In this document: positions 56,001 to 64,000 of the stretch, piece by piece
Position numbering within the stretch: position 1 is the stretch's first letter
Layout: each line of letters begins with the position of its first letter
From: Antedon mediterranea
Taxonomy: Eukaryota > Echinodermata > Crinoidea > Comatulida > Antedonidae
Length of the DNA stretch: 64,000 bases
Direction of reading: 5' to 3'
Assembly (NCBI RefSeq): GCF_964355755.1
Contig: NC_092677.1
Coordinates: 2,671,001-2,735,000, forward strand
Notes under the pieces: generated by a model
Database searches by the model: none
What the model saw: the letters and a program-made list of their open reading frames with translations, nothing else
What the model was told of the DNA's origin: nothing
Made by a program: the position numbers and the translations under genes

Positions 56001-58089
56001 CCTCGTCGGACGCCATTTCGTGTTTACATCGTGTGATTTTGACGTCTGCTGCCTAAACGTCGCGTATGATTGGTTTAACTGATGTCATGTGATACAAAAT
56101 GGCAACTGCGAAAATATATTCTTTTAAACTTTTAAAATCAAGATTTCTTTAAAATGTCAGGAAAATTTTCGTGGAACTTTTTAATACGTAATTAATTTAT
56201 TTTTATGTATATGAATCAAGAGAGTTCACTTATTATGCTTAATGAGGAACAAGAAAAAATGTTTTCATCTTCACCGTAAGGCCTACAATTTGTGTGAGTT
56301 AAAAGTCTAAATCCCATTGACTAAATGTATAATGCTTAACTGAGAATGCAGGTTTAATAATCTTCCGTTAACTGCTTAACAGGCAATGTGATTTGTCCTA
56401 ATTTGTGTTGGGTCTTTACATGTATTGCTGACCTGTCCAATGTGCCTTGTTTGAAAGCTTGCTAATAACTTGGAATTCCTTGAATTTCTGAGTCCAGCTT
56501 GAGATAGGTTATTCCTCTATATGTTGTATATATAGTAACACTAAGCCTCTATGTGTAGTTATCATAGAAACCACTCCCAGGAGGACTTGCAGAGTTCTTA
56601 AGGTGTTACTAGAACTGTACTTGCAGAGTTCTTAAGGTGTTACTAGAACTGTACTTGCAGAGTTCTTAAGGTGTTACTAGAACTGTACTTGCAGAGTTCT
56701 TAAGGTGTTACTAGAACTGTACTTGCAGAGTTCTTAAGGTGTTACTAGAACTGTACTTTATATAATTGTAATACTTATTTATTCCAGCGTGTATGTGGGT
56801 TACTGAGCCGAGTCCTTGTGTATTCAACTGAAGCAGTTGATTATTGTGTTCAGCAACATATTGTTGATATCATGATGAACATACTTAAACAGGTATGTAC
56901 AATAAATATCCAATTGTAAGTCTCAACTATAACCCACCTCCACTCAACGGCCTATCATTCCCACTTTATATGTTTATAACATGTTTAATAATCTTGTATC
57001 CAAAAACAAATTTTGTCCTCTTCAAAGCTGTATTAAAAATCACTCTTCACTTTTTTTCTAAGAGTAAAGATGAAACATGCAAGAAGTATTGTCTGAAATG
57101 TCTGACTGTGATAACACAGAGCAATCAGGAATCAAGAAGACAGATACTATCACAAGATAAAGGTAATTACTAATCAATTTACTAACCCTCTGATTTTATT
57201 ATTCTCAAATGTTCTCATTTAGGCATTGATTGTTTTTATATATGATTTGTATATTGCTGTTTTGTGATGGAGATGCCTATTTCCACTATATCATAGCGTA
57301 CATGTATGTGTTTATCAAAATGATTTAACTAATACCAGGGAAGAGTCTTGTTGTAAATATCAGCTATGTCCCCGTAGTAATGATGTAGCTGTACACCAAA
57401 TCTGTAACTTGGTGGTTAACATGCTTGCCTTCCAATCTCAAGGTCCAGGGTTCAAATCTGACCTTTTTATTTCACGCCCTAGGCGTCAAATGAGATTTAA
57501 AGCATGATTCAATTCAATTCAATTCAATTCAACTTTATTTCAGACAAACTGTCCATATGAAACATATAAATACAATAAAAATAATACAAAGCATTATGTG
57601 ACAACCGTCATGGAGAGAGGACTAATAATTATTTGTTGACACATAGTGCCTCTTAAAATACATGTGGATTATGTATGTGGATTTAGTATCTATCCGGTAA
57701 TAATGATAAGTTATTTGCTGTTTGAGGCATTGGATTTGTATTAAATAAAAGCTCCTTGTCCACTATAACCTATTTCAATATGTTTTATTTTTTTAAAAGG
57801 TCTAACAAAGTTGGTGTATTATCTAGACAGTGAAGATGCCATGATGATAGCGAACGCTGCGTTATGTATCGGACATTGTGTACAAGAACCAGGAGCTAGC
57901 CACCATGTCAGTACAGATGTAGTCAAGACATTACTGACAAGAACAGACACTACGAACACTTCAATTAAACAAAACTGTGCAATCACTCTAGCTAAGCTTG
58001 CTACTACAAGTCCAGATCATCTTAATATGCTCAAGAAGTTAGGAGGGATAGGTATTTTGAATAGCTGTATGAAGTATGTAAATTCATGA
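41096..58089 (+). CDS. TTC12: TTC12, tetratricopeptide repeat protein of dynein-arm assembly (complete, fifteen exons)
   Basis: TTC12 is a cytoplasmic TPR/armadillo-fold protein needed for assembly of axonemal dynein arms; human loss causes a ciliary dyskinesia. Exons: 41096-41168, 45767-45918, 46022-46055, 46208-46407, 46734-46926, 47138-47326, 47547-47711, 48022-48193, 48829-48921, 49107-49170, 50509-50643, 51119-51292, 56788-56892, 57063-57162, 57800-58089 (TGA). All borders and phases fit, giving 712 residues (human about 705). Diagnostic text: ASVEADARERAQRRK before the TPRs, WKEKGNQEFKAGKFEKAVEY (from about residue 113), LYTNRAQAFNKLAQY, INPKQ, then a helical C-terminal half ending ANAALCIGHCVQEPG, LAKLATTSP and GILNSCMKYVNS. 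Exon 2 contains a small in-frame repeat (INKTI three times). A second ATG follows the first at 41099. The donor of exon 8 and the acceptor of exon 11 lie in tandem arrays of themselves. Intron 1 holds a TIR-element dimer; intron 12 holds a minus-strand gene. Confidence 0.95.
41225..43329. mobile_element. TIR element, copy 1 of a head-to-tail pair
   Basis: It begins GGATCAGGTGCCGTTTTCGG, then CCACCTCGACTTATATGGAC and TATACCATTAT. It ends with the inverse of this sequence but lacks the last six bases (TGATCC), because copy 2 starts there. The inverted ends are about 42 bp with high identity. Length is 2105 bp. The left flank is ATTGTAAG (41217-41224). No transposase is visible, so the element is non-autonomous. 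It carries a decayed Rex1-like fragment. By TSD length it could belong to the hAT group. Confidence 0.85.
42305..42720 (+). pseudogene. Rex1-like fragment carried inside the TIR element (also at 44410-44825)
   Basis: Reading + strand, AAGGAGGCAGAGATTGTTAA encodes KEAEIVNNYKYLGVVFD, then stops and frame changes follow, with traces such as ADCLRKLNSLG and a C-terminal block before 42720. The same order (KEIEIVDQYKYLGIVF) occurs in the element at 39.0 kb. It is badly decayed. The identical copy 2105 bp downstream was duplicated together with the host element. Confidence 0.7.
43330..45440. mobile_element. TIR element, copy 2 of a head-to-tail pair
   Basis: Everywhere I compared it, copy 2 matches copy 1; features recur at an exact offset of 2105 bp. 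The right end GGCACCTGATCC is complete. The right flank is ATTGTAAA (45441-45448), which matches the left flank of copy 1 at seven of eight positions. The pair therefore looks like one insertion with a single 8-bp target duplication around both copies. Confidence 0.88.
45449..45766. other. End of TTC12 intron 1, AGGCCTAG-rich
   Basis: Short words TAGGCCTA, CTAGCTAG and GCCTAGC are repeated without a fixed unit. The same vocabulary occurs near 6240-6430 and 17010-17230. This is simple-sequence drift; no gene seen. Confidence 0.5.
46430..46690. repeat. About 42-bp tandem repeat in TTC12 intron 4
   Basis: Five or six diverged copies of a unit with TTCTTAGAATGTTGTCAC and TCTTAAATTATTGTCACCAA. 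It begins about 25 bp after the exon 4 donor and does not include exon sequence. Confidence 0.8.
48129..48461. repeat. 111-bp triplication spanning the donor of TTC12 exon 8
   Basis: Units start TTGTTCCAATTGTCACAGAC at 48129, 48240 and 48351. Each contains the last 65 bp of exon 8 and a GTAAAT donor (48194, 48305, 48416), followed by intronic AGTGGTTGG and, in the first two, CCTAGGATACATAGGC. Only the first unit is joined to the exon body. Reading past its donor meets TAA at once, so the two downstream donors cannot extend the protein. Confidence 0.9.
48462..48828. other. TTC12 intron 8 remainder with a possible LINE 3' end
   Basis: About 48530-48640 (TTTATTTATTGACCAATTCA then A-rich sequence with AAAAGCAAAACATAACA) resembles a minus-strand LINE 3' end. 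Nothing else was recognised. Confidence 0.35.
49171..49465. other. First part of TTC12 intron 10
   Basis: This stretch is G/T-rich (GTGGTGGACTGGTGTTGTGT), with no repeat or gene seen. It is the only unique part of the intron before the acceptor array. Confidence 0.5.
49466..50550. repeat. 18-unit array of the exon 11 acceptor of TTC12
   Basis: Units of 60 bp (one of 63) each contain TTTATTATTTCTTTAG, then CTGCACAGTGAGTCAGTTAA and TAGTACTGTATTCCCATTGT, that is, a 3' splice site and the first about 40 bp of exon 11. Positions after the AG: 49486, 49546, 49606, 49666, 49726, 49786, 49846, 49906, 49966, 50026, 50089, 50149, 50209, 50269, 50329, 50389, 50449 and 50509. Four units (49546, 49606, 49786, 50089) have AT in place of the AG. 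The last unit (50509) is the one joined to the unique exon body. Its own AG is part of a TAG in frame with the exon (50506-50508). Confidence 0.95.
50771..50887. mobile_element. Family A element, copy A9 (left end missing)
   Basis: Keeps GTGCCCATATATGGACATGA, CACTACC words and the right end GTCGAACTAGTTTGATATTG with AGACAGAGC. It lies in TTC12 intron 11. Confidence 0.75.
51400..52060. repeat. About 155-bp diverged tandem repeat
   Basis: Units contain CAAGGTCAAAGGTCAATAAT, GTTAGAAT, CCATTTTTTGCAAAAACATG and TATAAATATGTAGTTTCTGA. Two clear copies lie at about 51550-51860 and poorer ones on either side. Words such as TTTGACCTTTGACC recur in inverse orientation at 61.5-62.1 kb, so the two regions probably share a repeat family. 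The stretch 52061-52750 shows nothing recognisable. Confidence 0.65.
52755..53095. repeat. Minisatellite with TTCTCATGGTTACA words
   Basis: Alternating 20-48-bp units of TATATTCTCATGGTTACAGT and TTTTATTATTATATTCTCGT, about eight copies. It lies in TTC12 intron 12, between exon 12 and the minus-strand gene. Confidence 0.85.
53302..56016 (-). CDS. Uncharacterised animal protein with Cys/His-rich modules, N-terminal half (seven exons), nested in TTC12
   Basis: Exons, minus strand: 56016-55711 (ATG), 55396-55162, 54827-54668, 54507-54337, 54217-54149, 54032-53836 and 53591-53302. All have AG/GT borders and matching phases, and none has an internal stop; the last donor (GTGTGA) is less certain. 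The protein opens with MASDEEGSSRSDK, then two probable metal-binding modules: KLKCFFQIYKHS with FHATCYRRYTD, and KKCIICKLQDKL with RYHDQCYKNYTK. Later blocks are AAEMREDESIL, YGQEILRLAKLQKL and QTPKSLALGLTVR. This order fits a large uncharacterised family of invertebrates and fish that usually continues with a PIN/FEN1-like C-terminal half. That half is not found between 51293 and 53302, so the gene looks truncated. The function is unknown; the family's copy number suggests links to mobile elements, which is inference. Confidence 0.75.
56580..56757. repeat. 35-bp minisatellite just before TTC12 exon 13
   Basis: Five copies of a unit with ACTTGCAGAGTTCTTAAGGT and GTTACTAGAACTGT. It ends 30 bp before the exon 13 acceptor but does not include it. 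Each unit contains a CTTGCAG/A word that resembles a 3' splice site. Confidence 0.9.
57500..57610 (-). mobile_element. LINE 3' end (minus strand) in TTC12 intron 14
   Basis: ATTCAATTCAATTCAATTCA followed by ACTTTATTTCAGACAAACTG is the inverted form of a LINE 3' end with a short pentamer tail. No coding part remains. Confidence 0.5.
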
Positions 58090-59095
58090 CGTTTTTTGGA
58101 TATTGGTGTTTTTCAAATTGGCATTCATATGGGTCTCGTCAGTTGTACGCCACACCTAATGTTTCAACTACATGGTTTTTTGGGCTGGGCATATCCACAT
58201 GGTCAGATAGTCCTATAAACAGTGCACATTTTTGGAATGCTTACAAGTGTTTATTTATTTTCATAAATATAATAATATAGTTTGACAGTTTTAATAAGAA
58301 TTTTTACTATTTAGCATTTTCAAAATATACATACATAATCATACATAATAATTTTAATTGCAAGTTCATGTTTTTTTAAATCCTGTTTTCTTAATCTATC
58401 AATCACTGTATAATTTATAATTTTCTTTTACAGTTTTTTAATGTACACTATTATATATAATTTATAAAAAATAACTATTGACATCAACATTATATATCAA
58501 ATCTGTTCACATACAGGTTATGTACAGTCAAGAGATGCACTATAATATTCATATTTGTATTGCATAACAATTAGGCCTACATATCACATTATCAAAATAA
58601 CTTTAATTGTGGCTGTCCACACACAAGATAGAAAAAAACAAAATTCATAAGAGTTTGGTTTGTTCACATATGGCTATATTCCTCACTTAGTATTAGAAAT
58701 TTGTCTTGATTTGAAGTTAATATTTCCCAAACCCATTTTCAATTAGTCCTATGCTAAAATTGTATGAATCTGCCCCTGTGGTACTTGCTACTACAGTCTT
58801 TCTTTATCATTAATAGATTGCATATTATACAGTAAATAAAGTAAACAAATAAGCAAGTTAAATGAGTGCATTTCCAGTAAATATATTGATGAATTTTCTG
58901 TGTAAATATGTTTTTTTTCCTTAAAATATATTTTTTACAACAAAATGTTATTATTTAATTCATTCAAACCTGACTAATTTTACTTAAATGAAAGATTAAT
59001 AAAACTGTTTAAACCCCATTTAAAACGATAAGAATTAAGCATTTTCTATGAATTTAATGTATTTAATACAAGTAACACAGGTTTTATACATTTAT
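58090..59095. other. Sequence downstream of TTC12, nothing recognised
   Basis: AT-rich, presumably including the TTC12 3' UTR. ATAATAATATAG and AATAAAA words are frequent, so I cannot pick the poly(A) signal. No conserved frame seen. Confidence 0.4.
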
Positions 59096-59099
59096 TCCT

Positions 59100-59625
59100 G
59101 GGTGAATCTGGACAGCGCCGAAACACGCATCTGACTGGAGTGCATCTGATTGGCAGATGACACGCAACGCATGTAAGAAACTGAAAATCGACGTGGGTAT
59201 ATCTGCAGAGCTGCAGCGACGCACATCTCACTGGAGTGCATCTGATTGGCAGATGACACGCAACGCATGTAAGAAACTTCCAATCGACGTGGGTATATCT
59301 GCAGAGCTGCAGCGACGCACATCTGACTGGAGTGCATCTGATTGGCAGATGACACACAACGCATGTAAGAAACTTCCAATCGACGTGGGTATATCTGCAG
59401 AGCTGCAGCGACGCACATCTGACTGGAGTGCATCTGATTGGCAGATGACACGCAACGCATGTAAGAAACTTCCAATCGACGTGGGTATATCTGCAGAGCT
59501 GCAGCGACGCACATCTGACTGGAGTTCATCTGATTGGCAAGTGACACGCAACGCAAGTAAGAAACTTCTAATCGATGTGGGTATATCTGCAAAGCTGCAG
59601 CGACGCACATCTGACTGAAAATTGA
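59100..59625. repeat. 96-bp tandem repeat, about five copies, open on both strands
   Basis: The unit contains GACTGGAGTGCATCTGATTG, GCAGATGACACGCAACGCAT, GTAAGAAACTTCCAATCGAC and GTGGGTATATCTGCAGAGCT. Because 96 is a multiple of three and the unit lacks stops in several frames, repetitive ORFs appear on both strands (153 codons forward, 190 and 126 reverse). It is GC-rich against AT-rich surroundings. I see no splice or start context that would favour translation. Confidence 0.92.
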
Positions 59626-59904
59626 TTGATTAGACCCCATTTTTCCTGAAAAATTCAAAAGCAAATGGAATGATGAGATACGTCACTTAATACCTTACAG
59701 TAACAATAGTTAAGACAGATAAGATGTGCCTTAATAAACTATAATGTAAAAAATGTATGCTCCACAAGGAATGATTTTCTTCTATTATTTAAAGATAATA
59801 GTTAAGCCTAATAATAATATTCGTTTTTTATATGACGCTTATTGCACAATGCTTCTAAGTGCTTCACATTATTACCCCATCATTTTTTTTGGGATCAAAC
59901 ATGT

Positions 59905-61440
59905 ATGCAGTGGTGGCGCCAGCGGGGGGGCTACGGGGGCTCTAGCCCCCTCGTCGGGGAGCCTAGCCCCCCCGTCGGGGAACACGGGTACTTTTTGTCG
60001 GGGAATATAATATACAGTAAAAAATGTTCGCGTTCACTTCATATAGCTTCAGCGCCTAGAAAACCACGACGTTCCATTGACCGTGAGAGTACGTCAGAGG
60101 GCTATTATGCACTTTTATGCATTCATTCATTGCCAGCGATCTAACTTACTACTAAACATTAGCTAGGTACGCACTTGTCTGGCGGTATCCCTTTGTACAA
60201 ATCGTTCAACGTTGGGTCGACACGCTTACGCGTGATATCAAGTTCCATCCAGGGACCAAAATGTGTAATGTAGTTATTTTCCAGGCGAAGTTTACCGGCG
60301 GTTACCGAAGGGAACACGGGTACTTTTTGTCGGGGAATATAATATACAGTAAAAAGCGTTCGCGTTTACTTCGTAGCTAGCTTCAGCGCCTAGAAAACCG
60401 CGACGTTTCATTGACCGTGAGAGTACGTCAGAGTGATATTATGCACTTTATATGCATTCATTATTGCCAGCGATCTAACTTACTACTAAACAATAGCTAG
60501 GTTCGCACTTGTCTGTCGGTATCCCTGTGTACGAATCGTTCGATCAACGTTGGGTCGAGACGCGTGATATCATGTTCCATCCAGGGACCAAAATGTGTAC
60601 TGTAGTTATTTTCCAGGCGAAGTTTACTGACGGTTACGTCGTGTACTGCGTCGACGTACGCTACACTACAGCAGCAAAAACGAATTATGTTAATTGTCCG
60701 TATGTTCACCAATTTTTTAATTTACAAGTAACCTTCTCTGTACCGTGGGGCACCTAAAATAAATTTTTCATCCATTACTAAACAAAAAAACATGCTATTT
60801 TCGCTTAGCCAACATCTTATTATAGCTAAGTTATTATGTCATGAATTTCTCACCACTCGGAAATCCAGATGGTACGCACGCATACACTTGGGAGGAATAA
60901 ACTTATTTCCCCGACTGAAAAAGGTCTACGCTTGCGTTTTTTAAGCCTCTAGGCCTGATGTTTCCAAAGTATAAAATGCAATTTTTTGAAGACCTGCAGC
61001 TCTAGTTTTAAACAGTTTCTTAGCTCAGCCCCAACAATAAAGCTGGTCATATTTCGAAGTACAAGAAGTGCATTTTCCGGGACCTAACATCTCTATTTTT
61101 CAAACATTTCTTAGCTCAGTCACAACCATGATAGGGACTTATATATTTTGTTTCATGTTTTGAAGTATAATAAGTCCAATTTCCGGGACCTCCAACTCTA
61201 TTTTTCTGAATTTTCTCTGAAATTTTATTTTTTAAATTGAAAAATATGGATTGAAACAGTCATCGCGCATCGTTTTTTTGCACGCAGTATTTTATTTATG
61301 CATTATAAAAAATGGAAAAAATGGCTACCCTAAATCTGATTAAAATGACCTCAAATGACGCTAGAACGCGTTGCTTCCAGGGGCTTCGCCCCCTGGACCC
61401 CCACCGGGGGCCCTTGCCGGCCCCCTGGCCCCCAGCCTAG
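59905..61440. mobile_element. GC-rich-ended element with internal 325-bp duplication
   Basis: The left end carries GTGGTGGCGCCAGCGGGGGG and CTAGCCCCCTCGTCGGGGAG. The right end (61375-61435) carries GGGGCTTCGCCCCCTGGACC and CCGGCCCCCTGGCCCCCAGC, an inverted G/C-run layout common at ends of some animal DNA transposons. Inside, 59984-60300 and 60308-60640 are two copies of one segment (shared GTACTTTTTGTCGGGGAATA, GCTTCAGCGCCTAGAAAACC and CATCCAGGGACCAAAATGTG). No transposase frame was seen. The family is not identified. Confidence 0.5.
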
Positions 61441-62245
61441 TAGTCCAGTCAATCTATGACAAAAAAGGGCGTAACCCAAAACAAATTGCAATAGTTTCCA
61501 AAGCTTTTTTATTTGATTCTATAAGCATCTGGGAAGATCATTTCCAAAATCTACCAAAATCGGTTCAGTGGAACATACTTTTTAAGGGGTTTTAAGGTCA
61601 TAGGGGTCAAATTACACATTTTTCTATTTTGAAAACTACTAGGCGTAGCATGTTAATTTTGGTGTGAAACTATTCAGAAGACCCATATTTATATGTACTC
61701 TAATAAAACCTTTTTACCAAAAATTACAGGAAAGCATGCTTTTGACCTTTGACCTATTTTATTGTATATTTTCGTATATTCGTATCTTAGTAACCAGTGG
61801 GCGTAGATGAGCGTTATTTGCGTCAAACTACTCATAAGGTCAATGTTTATATTAGTTCTAATGGAAAAGATTCGTGTAAAATGACCGGAAGTCATTATTT
61901 TGACCTTTGACACATATTCATTATTTTAGATTTCTCAGTAAATACATTTTTTATTTCTCAGTAACCACTAAGCACAACTTCGTCAATTTTGTGTCAAAAG
62001 ATTCAGAAGACTCATACAGTATTTATATTCACTATAGGCCTAATGAAAAAGTTTTTTAAAAAATGGATAGAAACTAAGTTTTTGACCTTTGACCTATTAT
62101 ACCAGTATATTTGTTTATATTTACTCTAATGAAAACAAATGCAAATGTACAATATAACCGAAAATCATTATTTTGACCGTTAACATTTTCTAGTCGTGTC
62201 ATGAATAAATCTCGGGTCTCGAGTATAACATTTTAAATTTGACCA
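61441..62245. repeat. Diverged repeat with TTTGACCTTTGACC words
   Basis: The words TTTTGACCTTTGACCTATT, CTCAGTAACCACTAAGCAC and TTTATATTCACTATAGGCC recur at about 160-bp intervals (61740, 61900, 62080). The inverse of the same text is seen at 51.5-51.9 kb. No gene. Confidence 0.55.
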
Positions 62246-62254
62246 AATAATAAG

Positions 62255-64000
62255 TGCGGCGATCTGACAGACGTTGGGCTGGAATATCAACTGATCTTGC
62301 CATAGAACAGTGTTTTATGCGTAGCATAAAAACAAGAGGAGGTCTAACAAGAGGGCGAGGATTAACAGAAATTCAACGACTTGTTTGGGTCCTTTCAACT
62401 CCAGTCTGCGCCAAGATCAATCCTTCAATGCAAGAGTTCACTAACGTTTTGTATACTACCAGTGAACAACATAAAGAAACAACATATGCCAGAAAGATGA
62501 AGGACCTCAGTGATGTACAAGACATATCAAGGTATCTGACACAGCGAAATCCATTCAATACAGACAGTACAAAATCACTGACAAACATTGGAGTGACGGC
62601 ACATATCAATGTAGACTGTGACAATGCCAAGCATGTAGGTCAACAAATTGTGCAATCAATGACAAACCAAAAGGTCGCCAACTACACATTTCGGAAAAAG
62701 AGCCAATCCATTACAATCAAAGAACTTATAACACAAGAATCTCCTGTTCTTCAATTTGCATTCAAAACACAGTATCGGAAGTACAGGGTTAAAAGGTCAA
62801 ACTGGGCGACGCCATTTCACAGCATGGAGCAGCGCCCCTTCCAAACTAGGAAGTCAATTACTCTACCCCGCTAGAGTATTAGCAGATCCCCTCTATGATT
62901 TTGACTTTCTAATTTGATGCGGGCGCCCTACTCCTCAGTAAATTACTCTATCCCCCTAGAGCATTAACAGATCCCCTCTATGATTTTGACTTTCTAATTT
63001 GATGCGGGCGCCCTACTCCATGGCTCACAATGGCGCCACCCATAGCTCTATTCTATCCCACAATGCCTTTCGAAATTGTTACGCGCTTCGGACGAACAGG
63101 AGATTCTTGTGTTATAAGTTCTTTGTTACAATGAACTGCTCTCCCCTTCTTTGTTGTTTTTTTTTTTTTTTTTTTTTTTTTCATATTTTTTATATATATT
63201 TATATTTTTGATATGACATGTATTTTACACGCAATTTGGCTCTTAGCCACGAGTTGTAATTTTGGTCAATTTTTTGATATTTGAAATAAAAGTGAAGAAT
63301 AATAACTCTAAAAGCGCATTGAAGATAAAAGATGATGTGGCCAATGTAGATCCTTTACTTCTATTTCAACGACTTGTAACTGCCGGCACAAGATGCGATA
63401 ATGTATCAGATATATTTAGATTGTTTGAATCACCAGATATGATGAGGTCTGCAAATAAAGCTAGTTTAGCTGATAGTTTGTGGTCAACAGCAATCGAGGT
63501 TGCTCCAGAACCTCCTGATCAAATTCAGTACGTCTTAGATGGAGGAGCACTACTTCATAAAATTACATGGACAAGAGGGGCTTCAGGGGTGACATTATGA
63601 GAGTATACACTAAATATGTTTCTCACAAATATGGAAAACCCATTGTTGTTTTTGATGGGTACGATAACTCACTAAGTACAAAAGACTGTACACATACAAG
63701 GAGAAGTGGTGGTGGTGGTGTAGCTGTACACTTTGACCAATCTATGACCTTACAAACCAAAAAAGAAGAATTACTGTCAAACGTTCAAAACAAACAAAGA
63801 TTCATTAAGATTTTGGGAAATAGTCTTGAAAAAGAAGGTTGTACTGTTCACCACGCAGAAGCTGACGCTGACTATCTTGTGTCGAAGATGGCTCTGTCCT
63901 GTGCAGAACAAATAGGCACGGTTGTCATCGCAGATGATACAGATATCCTGGTCCTCCTTATCCACCATGGTGGTCACACCAAACATAATGTATGGTTCAA
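62255..64000 (+). pseudogene. C-terminal half of the same uncharacterised family, with PIN/FEN1-like region, disrupted
   Basis: The first block (62255-62718) reads VRRSDRRWAGISTDLAIEQ, TRGGLTRGRGLTEIQRLVW, DISRYLTQRNPF and ANYTFRKKSQSIT. About 570 bp of unrelated sequence follow. The frame then resumes at about 63290 with VDPLLLFQRLVTAGTRCDNV, then YVLDGGALLHKITWTRG, and after a frame break near 63583 with DIMRVYTKYV, VVFDGYD, CTHTRRSGGGG, NKQRFIKILGN, VHHAEADADYLVSKMA and VVIADDTDILVLLIHHGG at the window end. The last two motifs have the acidic pattern of PIN/FEN1-like nuclease folds. The interruption (without donor or acceptor that I can find) and the frame break suggest a pseudogene. An upstream stop (TAA 62251-62253) means that any N-terminal half must be on another exon or is lost. 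Confidence 0.75.
62850..63025. repeat. Two-copy 88-bp repeat inside the disrupted gene
   Basis: AATTACTCTACCCCGCTAGA to GATGCGGGCGCCCTACTCC (about 62856-62938) recurs at about 62940-63018 with small changes. It lies in the segment that separates the two coding blocks. A T27-29 homopolymer follows at about 63153-63181. Confidence 0.8.

Noticed and set aside
59842-60144. 100-codon ORF with GGSS-like text
   Set aside because: It overlaps the GC-rich end of a probable mobile element, and a shifted frame of the same DNA is equally open.
59909-63037. TGGCGCCA at both places as terminal inverted repeats of a 3.1-kb element
   Set aside because: TGGCGCCA is its own reverse complement, so matching ends carry little weight, and the flanking bases do not pair.

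Overview
This is an animal nuclear genome window: GT-AG introns, three recognisable conserved eukaryotic genes, one G-protein-coupled receptor gene, and a dense load of non-LTR retrotransposon relics, inverted-repeat elements and minisatellites. The AT-rich composition, the many AGGCCTAGG-type words, the repeat families and the gene content suggest a marine invertebrate deuterostome, probably an echinoderm. That placement is inference; no marker in the window fixes the species.

Layout. 0-16 kb: a decayed Rex1/CR1-like relic, then the 3' half of TOMM40 (mitochondrial import pore), whose last intron is about 11 kb and holds minisatellites and the remains of transposon-associated genes (a P2X7-ballast-like piece on + and a transposase-like piece on -). 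16-27 kb: no host gene seen; two recurrent inverted-repeat families (A and B below) plus several other foldback elements and LINE 3' ends. 27-29 kb: an intronless class A GPCR on the minus strand, with family B copies on both sides. 32-40 kb: complete nine-exon IFT57, with a nearly intact Rex1-like retrotransposon in its last intron. 41-58 kb: complete fifteen-exon TTC12, starting 735 bp after the IFT57 stop in the same direction. Its first intron carries two head-to-tail copies of a 2.1-kb TIR element, and its twelfth intron carries a seven-exon minus-strand gene of an uncharacterised animal family. 58-64 kb: repeats, then the disrupted C-terminal half of another member of that family, running off the window end.

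IFT57 (intraflagellar transport) and TTC12 (axonemal dynein assembly) are both cilium genes and lie head to tail. TOMM40 is unrelated to them in function.

The most unusual structural signal is that tandem duplications repeatedly span exon-intron boundaries. The acceptor of TTC12 exon 11 lies at the end of an 18-unit array of copied acceptors, the donor of TTC12 exon 8 is the first of three copies, the acceptor of the last TOMM40 exon has a broken upstream copy, and the end of another TOMM40 exon is partly copied in its intron. In the first three cases reading frame leaves only one copy able to give the full protein.
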